Source: Meconema thalassinum
Lineage: Eukaryota; Arthropoda; Insecta; Orthoptera; Tettigoniidae
Reading direction: 5' to 3'
NCBI GenBank assembly: GCA_946902985.2
Contig: OX336389.2
Coordinates: forward strand, 174,416,704-174,480,703
DNA length: 64,000 nt
Shown: positions 34,045-45,601 of the stretch, one piece after another
Layout of the letters: the number at the start of each line of letters is the position of its first letter
Numbering within the stretch: position 1 is the first letter of the stretch
Notes under the pieces: model-generated
What the model saw: the letters and a program-made list of their open reading frames with translations, nothing else
Told to the model about the DNA's origin: nothing
Database searches by the model: none
Made by a program: the position numbers and the translations under genes

Positions 34045-34092
34045 AAAAGCGTGTTAGTTTGTAATAATATCTTATTTCTTTCAGATTAGGGC
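34045..34092 (+). repeat. dispersed repeat R, copy 2, right part
   Basis: ACATAAAAGCGTGTTAGTTT and ATTTCTTTCAGATTAGGG match copy 1 at 16330-16385. The TTTCTTTCAG tract is splice-acceptor-like and lies 8 bp before the integrase start region. Confidence 0.7.
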
Positions 34093-34099
34093 ACGTAAA

Positions 34100-34969
34100 A
34101 TGCCAAAATTATTGTTTAAACCATCGCCCATCAAAGTGAAAATAGCTCTCAAGTTGCATGCCCCTGCCAGGCGTAACTATGAGCGACTCAAGGTTATTTC
34201 ACGGAGTGTGGATGAGCTTTGGCAGGCCGATTTGGTGTAAATTATTCCCTATGCTAGCGTTAACGATGGTGTACGCTATATGCTCACCATCATCGATGCT
34301 TATTCCATAATGGAGTTTGTTCAACCTGCGAGTCGCAAGTCTGGACCTCTGGTGACCAGCGCATTCAGAGGTAGTATTCAACAATCCAAACGTCAACCCC
34401 GGCTTCTGCAAAGAGACCAGGGAAATGAATTTTTCAACAAGGATTTCTCCAGTTTTCTCAAATCTTTGGATATTTATCTTTACACCACGTACAGCAATCT
34501 AAAAGCTACTGTGGTCGAGCGTTTTAATCACACGCTTAAGACAAATATGTGGAGAGAGTTTACAAGTCAGGGATCCTATTGCTGGATAGACTTAATACCA
34601 GAGCTAGTGTCACATTACAATGATACCAAACACAGAATTATTTGGACAGAGCCGCGACTGGCCACAAAAATTATTCCGCGGATGGATAAACTCTTTAACC
34701 CCATTAAAACTGTCAATCCTAAACGCCACCACATTAAAATTGGTGACCATGTTTATGTCAGCAAATTCAAGTCTGTTTTCGACAACGTCTATACCCCGAA
34801 TTGCGGAACAGAAATATTTCGTATTCGTCAAGTCAACCTCGACAGCCCAGTCACCTATTTACTGCAAGACCTCAACCATCAGCCCATAAAAGGACGGTTT
34901 TATCTCGAGAAACTCCAAAAAAGCCTTACCAAAACATTACCTCGTGGAAAAAGTGTTAAAAACAAATAA
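34100..34969 (+). pseudogene. Polinton/Maverick-type integrase with one internal stop
   Basis: A retroviral-like DDE integrase that would insert a large DNA transposon. Read from ATG 34100 (290 codons counting stops), it has one in-frame TAA at 34238-34240 just after the first catalytic motif. Motifs: LWQADLV (Asp44), LLQRDQGNEFFN (Asp106) and VVERFNHTLK (Glu140), so all three acidic residues remain. A C-terminal chromo/SH3-like region follows (PNCGTEIFRIRQVN, PIKGRFYLEKLQKS). The wording around D1, the 'YTPN..TE.F' segment and the EKLQK ending match Polinton integrases rather than gypsy or retrovirus ones. Upstream residues KLHAPARRNYERL also fit. The N-terminal zinc-binding region is missing, as are the DNA polymerase, protease and capsid genes of a full Polinton. 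Confidence 0.85.
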
Positions 34970-34974
34970 AATCA

Positions 34975-35490
34975 AATTGTATGTTAAATGGCTCGGGTTT
35001 ACCTCAGCCTTCAATTCTTGGATCAATAAATCAGATTTTGCATGGCCCGTTTGTCCTTTATTTATTAACCCATGCCTGTAACCTATCATCCCTTTGCTGG
35101 TTGGCTACAATTCTTATCTCATGAACCTAACAAGGTCTAACAAGACTACATGCATGATCATTCGTTTTCCACACTTCGCCATTCTGTTATCATGCACGTG
35201 TAAGTCTAAAGTCAAAGGCGAACACCTGCATCATCTCATGTTTCACATAAACTTGCATTTTCTCACGTACAAACTATACAGGATGAAACGTGCTAGCTTG
35301 CATAATGTTGCGTCATAGCAGACAGTCGATCCGTCATTTTACATGTGTTCTTACGAGCCTTTGCACATTTCTTAGATTAAAAGTATCACCTTGTGGTCGT
35401 ACGCGACATAGCCATGAGTGTTAAGGCGTGCATGCGACTTACGGCAGGGTCCTCTAAAATGACACTACTAGGACGTGTTTTCCGGGGGTA
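34975..35490. other. no recognisable feature downstream of the integrase
   Basis: Expected Polinton neighbours (ATPase, protease, capsid) are not readable on either strand. Only short frames. Confidence 0.4.
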
Positions 35491-35497
35491 GAGGGGG

Positions 35498-35745
35498 TAA
35501 AGACCATTGGTTTAAACCATCGCACAACGTTCACCAATTCTTAGTTTTGAAAATATAGCCTACTTTCCAAATGCTTCTTTTTTGGAAAAAATCTAAAAAG
35601 TATATTTTTTGTTTTAACCAAAATGGGTATAAAGACCTTTCGTTTGAGCCATTGTGCAACGTTCTGCAATTTCTAGTTTTGAAAATATAGCCTACGTTTA
35701 AAATTCAACTTTTTTGGAAAAGGATTGTAAAAATATAAACCAGTC
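35498..35745. repeat. two tandem units of about 130 bp
   Basis: AAAGACC followed by CATT or CTTTCG and then ACAACGTTC or GCAACGTTC starts each unit (about 35500 and 35631). Both contain TTTTGAAAATATAGCCTAC and a TTTTTTGGAAAA run. Divergence is moderate. Confidence 0.75.
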
Positions 35746-35749
35746 ATCC

Positions 35750-38020
35750 ATACAAAGAGGGCGTCAAGCCAAGTCATTTGACACCTCACATGTTGATATC
35801 GGATTATTGGTTCGTGAGATATCGGAAATAATACACTATAACAAAACTGGTTAGTGCATTTTAAGTTCCCTCATCCCTCTACTCTCAATATTGTTTCCTT
35901 TTCTACTTTGTATAACGTTTAACTTATTATAGAAACCTTTCCAAGAAAGACTATAAGATTTGCTACAATGTTTGTTTCTCATTACCATTCCTTGTAACAG
36001 AAAATCATTCTTCAATGTACCTGTCCTCCGTCTTAAAGTCATATCAACTTTCGAAATTTCAAAAACCGGGAATGATCTGAAAACGATCATCCATTCTAAT
36101 AAATCGAAGAAATGAATGCCAAACTGGAATATCACAAAAATCTCTGGTTAAAAATAAAAATTGAAAATTCCGAAAATCCTAAAAATCCAAAAATACGGTC
36201 AGCGACCTTGAATTCAAAAATCCTAAATATCCTAAGTCTTAATTCGAAACTCACAATTATCAAACTCAAATAGTAGATTAACCTAACTTGCAAATCGAAT
36301 AAAATATATAAAATGCTCAAAATTTAAGATAATAACATTTCTATAGACAGACGTCGAAAATGGTACTTCAGATAAATTCTAAAATACCTTAAATGTACAA
36401 AAATAATAGTTGCTGGATTCGGTTCTATCTGGTGTCGGGTTAGAGTAGTCACGAGGAGGTCCATTTGGCCTTCGCTGGATAAAATGCTGGAATAGCATTA
36501 TTCTTTCTGCCTCATCCTGGATCATCTCTCTCGTACCTGGGAAATTGCCTGACATCTTCGTGATGAAATACTCGTCTGCTCTCGGTTGGTTCGTCTCTCG
36601 GAACGCCATCACATCGTCTTGGCTCCTTCCTTCAGTTTGACTCCAATCTCCGGTCTTCGCACTTCTTCCAAGGAAATCGTCTGACAACTTCGTGATGATA
36701 GCGATTATGTAGAGCTCCAATTATGTAGTATGTTCAGTAGTCATCATTGTGGTCTTTTATTTGCTGATTTTTTAAGTTATTATCGAAGATCACCGTCTCC
36801 TCTTGTTCATATTAGGTAACTGCAAATATTCTCAACATCTTGCATGCTACGTTTCCTCCATGTAATTAGTACGCCATCTCCTCAACCTTGGTGATGTTCA
36901 GAATCGTCTCTCCCAATTTCAGCGTTATATTCATTTTTATAAATTTTGGAATATACAGTATAATAATGTGAAATATTCCCCTCAGATCTTGCTTATTAAT
37001 GTTCAGAGTGGTTTTGTAAGTTCCAATAGCTCGAAGAAATACGATGTCCGTAGAAGCTGGCTTTGCAATAATTTTGAATAATTATTGTGCAAATTCCTTA
37101 TAAATGACACTGGAATTTTATAGTCAATGTCCTTCACATCGATGGTTTATCACTTCCATAGACTCACTATTGTTCAGTTTATATTTGTCGAAGGACTATC
37201 ACTTGTCGAATATATTTTTTAAGTCCACACTTGAATATTTTGAAAGATCACCAAGTCTTTATTTTATGAGTGCGGCCTGTAGCCATGTAGCCGCTGCTTC
37301 GCCCAGATAACTGTGGTACTTCATGATAACCGAACTCTATATCGCTCGCACTACAATTTGGACACCGAAAAATACGTCCTTCTCCTTCGAGTGTCAGACA
37401 ATAAGTGTCCCGAATCCACTTGGCGGCCTCCGCTCCTCCTCTCAAAGATAGCATCTATTTCCAAAAAAATAGTGCGAGAATTTGGCGGAAGCCCCGAAAT
37501 ATCGAGTTTCTGCTTCACTGAGACATCTTACTCATAAACCGAAATACAGATAATGTATTGAATATAATTTTACATCCTTTTGGCCATTAAAATTTATTCT
37601 AGGGTGATTGGTAATTAGCAATGAAAAGCTTCGTAATTGTTCATGAATCCCTTTTGCTAATTGGTTATGAGCTGTCACGTGGTCTGGCTCGCGTCACCCC
37701 TTCTCTTCTGAGGACGGCACTTGGATGTCGTGTGGGATTGCCTAGCTACCCCTAGCACAAAGGCTCGCCGGCGCTCGCGACTGCAAGTGCTAGAGCGGTA
37801 GCCCCTTTCTAAAACAAATTTCTGCCGATACGCCCAGAGTCCTCCGTATCAAATTATGTGATTGGCTCGGCTCATCTTCTCTAGCAGGCTGACGTGTTCT
37901 CATTTGTGCACGTGTGCCTAGACATCAAGTTTTAACACAAAGGAGGCTTCATTCTCTGCACTGTTTCAAGTGCAATCCATACAATAAAATTCTAATACAG
38001 TATGCATCCGTAAATGAGAC
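35750..38020. other. AT-rich block, possible minus-strand relative of the 24-34 kb blocks
   Basis: A 113-codon minus-strand frame (36720-36379) and others have no family signature. A GC-richer island (about 37720-37810) with CCAAT-rich flanks mirrors islands at 26.25 and 31.35 kb. Homology between the blocks is weak to the eye and unproven. Confidence 0.3.
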
Positions 38021-38165
38021 CCATGTGGCGACTTTAACATTGCTCAAACCAGTCAGTTCTTCAACACTTCTAATGAACCGCTTGATTTCTTTAGAAACTT
38101 CTGAACCCCAGCTTTCCGACTGTTACAAAATTAACAACTCTAAAGTCTATCCTGACAACCAATCA

Positions 38166-38275
38166 ACATGTGCAGGGTGCGGTGAAGCTCACCCTCGCAG
38201 CCACGGAAGGTTCGTGACGCCGGGTGCCTGAAGTGTGGCAAGAAAGGTCACATCGGAAAGTTTGCCGATCAAAAC
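38166..38275 (+). pseudogene. gag CCHC zinc knuckles, frameshifted
   Basis: Frame 1 reads CAGCGEAHPRSH. After a shift the next knuckle reads CLKCGKKGHIGKF. Two CX2C..H..C-type nucleocapsid knuckles bind RNA in Ty3/gypsy Gag. The final Cys of the second one is not obvious. Upstream capsid sequence is not readable. Confidence 0.65.
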
Positions 38276-38377
38276 CGAGGAAACGTCGAACAACAAACCA
38301 CGTGACCGAAGAAGAGCTTCCAGCAGAGAACCTCGACTTCGTGGAATACCTCAGCTAAATCGAGGTCATCCGTCAAA

Positions 38378-38872
38378 ATGGAACTTGACCCCGGCGCCCC
38401 CTGCTCAACCATGAGAAAATCAAAGCTAAGTATGAACAAACCAGGTTTTGTGTTGCAGAAAATCGATCGTAACTTTGTCAGTTACACTGGCCATCCAATC
38501 AAATGCATTGGGAAAACGTCAGTGTGCACCACCATTGGGACCACAACGAGGAACCTGAATCTCTACGTGGTTGACGATGAAGTCGAATCGCTCTTTGGCC
38601 GAGAGTGGATTTCGGAGTTTGTACGGGAGATCGACTTTGGTCACCTCTTCGCAAAATCCGACCCAATCGAAAAGCTCTCAGACAAGCAGGCTCTGACCTT
38701 GGAACAACAGAAGCAGCTCGACAACATTCTATCTCGCTACAAGGATGTGTTCAGCGATACCCCCGGGAAGGTCTTAGGTCCCCCAGCGAAGATGCACATG
38801 AAGGCTGGAGCCACAACTGTTTTTTCCCGAGCTCGAGACGTACCAGTTGCTCTCCGCGATGCCTACGCCTAG
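38378..38872 (+). pseudogene. gypsy protease and start of RT
   Basis: MELDPGAPCSTM is the retropepsin active-site region (family D-S/T-G). Here the Thr or Ser reads Pro (D-P-G), which should kill catalysis. ESLFGREWISEF follows, the conserved 'LLGR.WL' flap-end region of gypsy proteases. ILSRYKDVFSDTPGKV is the linker into RT, then a PVALRDAYA stop at 38870. The RT continues in the next segments. Confidence 0.8.
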
Positions 38873-38879
38873 GAAATTG

Positions 38880-39816
38880 ACAAGAAAATCGCACCTGGCT
38901 TCTACAAATGAGTGGACTACTCTGAGTGGGCATCGACAACACACGTCGTCGCCACGAAGAACGGAAAACTAAGGATCACAAGCAACTACAAGCCTATTCT
39001 CAACCCGCGGATCATCATCGACGAACATCCGATTCCCAAGGTGAAACTCCTGTTCAACCCAATGCGCGGCGCGACTCTCTTCTGCCACCTGCACATCACC
39101 GACGCATACACTCATCTCGAGGTCGACGACGAGTTCAGCCACGCTCTCACGCGTAACACCCCAACTACGGTCTGATCCGCCCAACGCGAGCAGTATATGG
39201 AGCAGCTAACATCCTCGTTATCTGGCAGCGGCGAATGGACACAGTTCTGCAAGGTGTCCCAAATGTCGTAAGTTTTTTTGATGGCAGTATAGTTTTTGCT
39301 GATAGCTTTGAAAATCTGATGCAGGCCCTCAGCACCACTCTGGATCGGTATCGGCAACACAAGCTCAACCTAGGCAAATGCGTTTTCACTCAAACATAGC
39401 TGGAAGCCCTTGGCCACAAAATCGATGTGTCAGGCATCCACAAGTATGATGCACACATCCAAGCTGTACGTGATACACCGAAACCGACTACACCAGATAA
39501 ACTACAACTGTTCCTTGGTAAAGCAACCTACTACAGCTCGTTCGTCCCTGATCTGTCCACCAGAGACAGACCACTCAGGAACATGCTGCTCAAGGACCCT
39601 CTCATCTCGTCACCAGAGGGCGACATGGCATACAAAGACATCAAGAATGCCCTAACCCCGCCCCAGGTACTCATGCAGTATGACCCAGCGTTACCACTCC
39701 TGATGGTCACGGACGCCAGCAAGACCGGCCTGGGCGCAGTACTGCCACACCGGCCCAGCAACGGGCAAGAACGTCCAATCGCTTACGCCAGCCGAACGAT
39801 GACAGCAACGGAGTAA
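38880..39816 (+). pseudogene. gypsy RT and RNase H start, multiply broken
   Basis: Pieces in shifting frames: ATKNGKLRITSNYKPILNPR, then IDEHPIPKVKLLFNPMRGAT and HLHITDAYTHLEVDDE. In the last, the first catalytic Asp of 'LDL..AY' is kept as HITDAY. Past a stop near 39174, the catalytic YxDD is not readable (FFDGSIVF-type wording is garbled around 39270-39310). Then 39427-39816: LQLFLGKATYYSSFVPDLST and the RNase H opening MVTDASKTGLGAVLPH with RPIAYASRTMTATE. The first RNase H Asp is present. The protein stops at 39814. Confidence 0.8.
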
Positions 39817-39836
39817 AGGTACCCTCATCTCCCCAC

Positions 39837-40322
39837 GAGAGTCAACTTGACCAGACCTGATGGCGTCCACACGAAGGTTACAGAAAAACAACGAGCTGAA
39901 ATGGGCTCAACATTCCGCACTCTGGAACCTGGGCAGAAAGTCTACTTCCTGTCTGGCAACATCAAGTGGAACAAGTGCTCCCTGGAACAATTGTGACATG
40001 CACTGGTGACCTTCACCACGAGATCGACTACCAGGGAAAACGATTCAAGCGCCACATTGATCAGATCAGATCGTTTGCTGGCACCAACGAAGGCAAAACC
40101 AACTTGGACAACGTTCAAGAATCAACCAACGATCGAGAGTCAACCAACGATCAAGAACCAACCAATGAGCAACCGAGCCTGAGACGAGTTCGCATCACCG
40201 AGACACCAGCAACAGTCCAAACACCCCCAGCCACACCAGCTACACCTGTAAACAGCGCACCACCTATTTCCCAGACCCCTTTTATTCCCCGCGAGGTACT
40301 CGCCATCGCCGACCACCATTGA
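39837..40322 (+). pseudogene. gypsy integrase C-terminal (GPY/F-like) segment
   Basis: After the RNase H fragment the sequence jumps to an integrase tail: LEPGQKVYFLSGNIKW in one frame, then VLPGTIVTCTGDLHHEIDYQ and KRFKRHIDQIRSF in the next (39966-40322). A Thr/Pro-rich tail includes three NDRE/NDQEPTNE-like repeats. Most of RNase H and the whole catalytic integrase core are deleted. Confidence 0.75.
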
Positions 40323-40374
40323 GATTCTCTCCTGATTAAGTTTCTTAAATCATCCATTTAAAAGACGGAGAAAA

Positions 40375-40616
40375 TGTTGTGTATTAACTTGAGATAACAC
40401 GAACATTCTAGTTGCTATGTCCCGAACATTCCAATCTGGAACCTTCCATCCCCTCACTCCATACTTGGACTTGCACCCGCACGTCACTGACAGACGCTAG
40501 TTCCGCTCTGGACCGCTCAAGTTACGTCCACCTTGTGTATCAACTAGTGTTAAATAAACCGTTTACTTATATTAACAAGTGTGTCTTATTTATCTTGTAT
40601 CTCCCACTATATAACA
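40375..40616 (+). repeat. gypsy 3' LTR (242 bp)
   Basis: Begins TGTTGTGTATTAAC directly after a purine tract (AAAAGACGGAGAAAA). It contains AATAAA near 40553 and ends ATATAACA, giving TG..CA termini. No second copy lies in the window. It acts as promoter and polyadenylation unit in intact elements. Confidence 0.7.
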
Positions 40617-40619
40617 GAA

Positions 40620-43080
40620 GCGTTTCATAGATCCAGGGAAATCTGAGATTGTCTGCGGGATGTTGTGACTACTATTGTTGTTAAATTGATCTTAGGCCCA
40701 TCCATTTTAATAACCCTAGACTTATGTTTTTTTGTTGAGAAATATTGAGTTAAAGTCATTATTTTTCGTAATTTATAGATTTTTCACAGATTTTGCAAAA
40801 GAGTATAGCTTCATCAGTAGAAAATGTGTCCGACCCGAATTTGGGAACATAGCCATGTAATTTACCACTCAACGATGAAAGTTTAGGCATGATAAATAAG
40901 TCAGCGTGAACACTGAAGTTGCCTTTAACAAGTTCAAGAGCTGACTAACAGCTTCTTTTATGTTTGACCCGTTAGGCAGAAGTGATTTTCTTCCATTCTC
41001 TGCATTAGGCCTATCTTATCTATTCGAAATCGAGAATACCAGGCAATTACGCATTGTCACAGCAACAGGGGTGTGAGGAAGGGGAAGAGACGTACTTCCC
41101 TCATCCTCTCTCTTTCCTGGTATTCATTATGCCCGTGCATTCCTATCACTAATGAAGGTTCTGCTATCTAAAGAGCTTCAATGAATAGGTTGAGAAAATA
41201 ATCTTTCGAGTGCTTGAAAACAAATAAACGATTTACAGGGAACAATATTCTAAAGGTTTTTTGTGACGTCAATATAAAATTTTAATTTGTGTAACCTTTT
41301 TTTAATCTTCGAAATGTGGAAATTCATTATGTGCTTCTTAAAATGCGAAAATCACAGACAAAATTCATACGGATGGAAAACTGGCAAAAAAAGGCATTAA
41401 AACTAAAAATAGGCAACGGAAGCCAAAATAGGCAAAAAAGAGGCTTCAAAACTTAAAATGGTTAACGGAAGCCAAAATAGGCAAAAATAATTGATTCTAC
41501 TGTCCCCAAATGCACGGAAACATATTTATCTCTATGTGATTCTTTAGTATATCCAGCCAGGTAGTAAAAGCATTTTGCCTAACTTCCAGGCTCATTAAAA
41601 ATTTAGAATTAAATTAAATTTACATATGAACAAATTGGAATATCACAGTGTCACATCGATTTCCTCGGACGGAATGTAACTTTGTTGTCAGATGAGATGT
41701 ATTCTGAAGCAAAATTTGAAATGAAAGGCTTATCCTCAGCGGAACGCCTTCCTGACCCGTCATATTAAATTGAGTACCGTACCTCTGGGATATAAAGAGG
41801 ATACCTTATTTTCCATGGCCCTCCAACACCTCAGGTCTTGACTCCCTGGCCTACAGGACTCTTGCTCTGGTTCCATATAGAAGTCTGGCGTTGCGATGGA
41901 TCATTAAATCACTATTTGACTGTCTTGACTGCAGCCAGAGGAACAATGTGGTGTTATGACTAGAACCCTAGATGCTTTCATGCTACAGTAAGAAGAAAAA
42001 CTGGTTAACTGTATTGGACCCATCCCAACCAAACTTCTGATGTTTTATTACCTCATCCTTGGAGGCTTTTGAGCATTATCCTTTATTTCCTAAACCTGTT
42101 TTCGTAACGGCGTTACCGTTCATGCGGGTTCAACTCCTCTCGGTAGTCGATTAGGCCTACTAAGTCCAAACAAACCAGAGCATTACTGGTAATACGACAT
42201 TTATCTTAATTTAATTTTCGGATACAGTTCATGTCGTAATTAACCAGACAACTTATCATTTGATTCCTGCTACACTCAATTGAAATTGAAATTCATGTGG
42301 GCAGGCAGCGTAAATGTTTTCGCAAGTGGGAGTTAGGTGTATCAGGTTGAAGTGATCTGCAGTAATGTTCTCTGTATAGGATGAATAAAATACGCCATCA
42401 TAGGAGAAAGTATGTATTAAGGAAATAGGGAACATAGGAAATAACTAAAGAAAACATAATACAAACTAATCTTGATACAGAATTGTGTGAAATAGCGTGC
42501 TACTCGATTTACCCGTCATCTGGTGGGAGACTTTTGTACTATGAGCATGGTTATGGAATCGTTATCGTGACCTCTTGTTGAACAACTGTCTAGAATCTAA
42601 CGTTGAATGTGCTACAATTATATTACAGAATGCTGTTAACATTTCTGATGTGCGAGGAGGCACAATTCATTGTAAAAGTGACATTTTTGTGAGTACTTGA
42701 ACTTGACGTTCAACCACATGGCGAACAATTTCATGGAATCAATGAGGCAGTAATATAATTTGTCCAAGCAGAGAACTGCTTTTTTGTAGCTGTTTTCAAT
42801 GCTGAACAAGCCTGTGAATTGATTAGTAACATTTTGGTTGAATATTTTATGTCAACGATTGCGACGATTTTGAACGATTTTTCTTGAGAGTAATAGAGTA
42901 TGTGAATGAACACCACCCACGTGTTCAGTTGAGCCTGTGGCAGACACAGAGTCATTTTTGTTTAGTCTGCATAGTTTAGAAGCAGTGTTTGGATATTTCG
43001 AGTATAACGTTAAATTCAGTGCAACGGTTCAACGATCATCATGGGATATTTCTTTGACCACATGTAGACACTATTTTCCA
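40620..43080. other. AT-rich stretch with one short repeat
   Basis: A phrase AACGGAAGCCAAAATAGGCA recurs 49 bp apart (41415-41434 and 41464-41483) with AAATAGGCA runs around it. Otherwise no coding or repeat signature is visible. Confidence 0.5.
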
Positions 43081-43084
43081 ATTC

Positions 43085-43255
43085 AACGATGAAGGTTAAC
43101 ATGGAGTAGACGATCCACAATGATAGGGATGCCGAGGTTGAAGACTGTATGATAAAGAGGAAAAAGCAATAGATTTAAGGAAGCCGAGGATCGAACTGAT
43201 GTCTTGGGAATGACCCTAGCTCGAAGGCTACACTATCTCCAGCTCGCCAACTATA
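43085..43255 (-). mobile_element. possible degenerate tRNA-derived SINE
   Basis: The minus strand reads GAGCTGGAGATAGTGTAGCC (A-box-like) and, about 50 bp on, a B-box-like CAGTTCGATCCTCGGC, then an AT-rich body. Spacing fits a tRNA head, but no second copy is present in this window. Confidence 0.4.
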
Positions 43256-44762
43256 TGAGTTTCTCTTAACAATTTCATATTTGTTAAAGGTCTGTGCTTC
43301 AGTTGAGTAGATTTAGAACCACACTTCATAGCAACCAACTAGCTAAGACATGTCCAGTTTAGATATAATATTGATTTTTCCACATACTTTGACTAGCCCT
43401 GGTTCAATCACTGATTTAGGTGACGCCCTGTGGTACGATGGTGTCCCACGTGCTAATGGTGATATGATAATGCTTTAGGAGAGACAGCTATGAATTACAA
43501 CGTTCCTTGTACATAATATTTTTTGTCTACGATGAAGATATATCCACTATAAATTACCCTGAATGTGTTATTTTAATTTTTGAGAATGCAGAGGCATTCA
43601 CCTACATGTCAAATTTATTAATGCAAGCGTATCACTTAACTGGGGGAAGATTGCACTGTCGCGTTATTGAATTGTTAATTTCCTTAAGTGAGTTCTGACG
43701 CCACATGATTTGCAGAGTGTCGGAACTATGAGAATTCAAGCATTCGGCCTTAGAAACCGTTGATTGTCTTCGCTATAAATTTCGTATCATTTAAACAACA
43801 CGAAGGATGTTGGTAATGTGCCATTCTGTTTATTTTGTGTCGAGGTGGACAGATACATTTTTGGAATACTGTGAAGGTAATGGAGAGGTTATAGAAGGCT
43901 TTAGGGGCCCTGTGAATGAAGCACTGGTATGCTTATACGACTTTGACATGCTCCAAAGCACATGGAACAAAGTGATATCTGTTCGAATTAGTACTCTTTG
44001 CTGCAAGTTTACAAACTCAATTGTTTATTATTGTGGGTAATTTAGTGTATGTAACAACTATTATAAGCTACAGATATGACTGTCAATTAATAATAGCTCA
44101 ATTGCATTCGACTAATCCAATAAGCAACGTTCCTCGATGTAAGGGTGGTAAAAAGCGTGCATCAGACAGAAATGATCAGTTTACCGGGATTGAGACACAT
44201 TGGAATGTAGTAAAGAACACTGGAAGACAGAGGAAATTTCGAAATACAAACGAACGTGAAGGCAAGTGGCAAATCGACCTGAAAGAGGGTAAGATAAGTC
44301 AAATGCAAATTGTTAAGTTGGTTAAGATGTCACAGCGAGATTGAACAAGTGTACTGCAAACTGCCCACTAAGAGAGCGAGACCTGCGACGAAACCCCTAC
44401 CTGGCGGAACAAGGCTTAAACGAGCAAAAGTCATAGGAGGCAGATACAGCTTACGAGTAACACAGGAGGCAAGGCATTCTCAACTGGCAAAGTCATAGTA
44501 GACAGAGCCCGCTTTCGTGTAACAAAGAAGGCAGGGCATTCTCGACGAGTGCACTCGAGACTTTCGGAAGACATACAACACAGCGGAGATTAAACGCACG
44601 CATGTTCAATTTACAGTAAAGCATTCACGATAGATACTAAGGACCGACACACTTGCTAGAGGGACTCGTAGAATTCCAAACCACATACCCTCGCTAAAGC
44701 TAAGAACCATATATGCATATACACGTCTAGAGCATAGGTCTCGATAACAACTGATTCACAAC

Positions 44763-45591
44763 TTGATCAACAAAGAAGACAACATGAAACCCTTCTCGAA
44801 ATCAGAAAACAAAGACGCACGCGAGAAACGGAAGTCGAGAGCTCCCATAAGGTACCTCTCACAAAGCTCTGAAGAAGAGACTCAAGCAGTAAACCAACAA
44901 ACCCAAGGGAAGGAATCAAAAGAAGTGAAAGACATGTTTTCTGAAATCCTAACAGAGCTTCAAAACTTAAAGAAACAAAATGAAGACTTTCGAAAGGAAA
45001 CAAGAGATGAAATAAACAGCATCAAACAAGAACTAAGGACAACAGAAGAAAATTCACGTAAAATAAACGTCGCCCTTGAACGGAAAATAGAAAATGTGGA
45101 CTTCAGAACGCAAGAAAAACTAGACACACTATCCAAGAAAATACATGCCCTAGAGCTACAAGAGGAGCAAAGATTGTAGAGGGAAAGAAAGAACAACATT
45201 GTCATTAAAAGTAAAGAGCTACTACATGAAAACCTAGCAAACAGTGAGTTATTAAGCAAAGTCAAATCTATACTGGACAAAATAGAAAGTCAAGGTAGAA
45301 AGCGTATTGCAGATTGGGAGAGACCGCCACGATAAAGGGATAGTGAGAATCACATTTAAACACTTTGCAGACAAGCTGAAAATTATGAGAAACAAACATA
45401 AGCTAAAGGGGCAAGACCTCTATGTTGACGACGACCTCACCAAGAACGAAAGAGCAGTACAAGCGAAATTAAGACAGATAGCCAGGGAGGAGAGGAGCAA
45501 AGGTAACAGCGAGGTGAAAGTGGGCTACCAGAAGATCCTCCTAAACGGTCAATGGATTAATTGGGAGGATCTAAAAAAACGGGAAAGCTGA
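44763..45591 (+). pseudogene. LINE E ORF1 (coiled coil plus RNA-binding region)
   Basis: The first 138 codons (44763-45179) are charged and helical: a Glu/Lys-rich heptad region (FSEILTELQNLKKQNEDFRK to about KKIHALELQEEQ) consistent with a trimeric coiled coil. A TAG at 45177 interrupts. After a frameshift near 45300 the C-terminal part reads IVRITFKHFADKLKIMRNKH, LYVDDDLTKNER and KILLNGQWINWEDL. This resembles the C-terminal RNA-binding half of L1-like ORF1 proteins. It would coat the element RNA as a chaperone. Confidence 0.75.
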
Positions 45592-45601
45592 CCGCCGCAC
45601 T

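Larger units (their letters stand above)
38160..40616 (+). mobile_element. gypsy-like LTR retrotransposon, internally deleted, 3' LTR only
   Basis: Plus-strand order: gag zinc knuckle (about 38166-38270), protease (from 38378), RT (about 38880-39400), tether and RNase H start (39410-39815), integrase C-terminus (39840-40322), polypurine tract (about 40361-40374), LTR (40375-40616). The integrase core is gone. No 5' LTR is seen, and the start of gag is unclear. Confidence 0.85.

Noticed and set aside
34100..34969. Endogenous retrovirus integrase
   Set aside because: Wording and C-terminal domain fit Polinton integrases; no env, LTRs or RT nearby.
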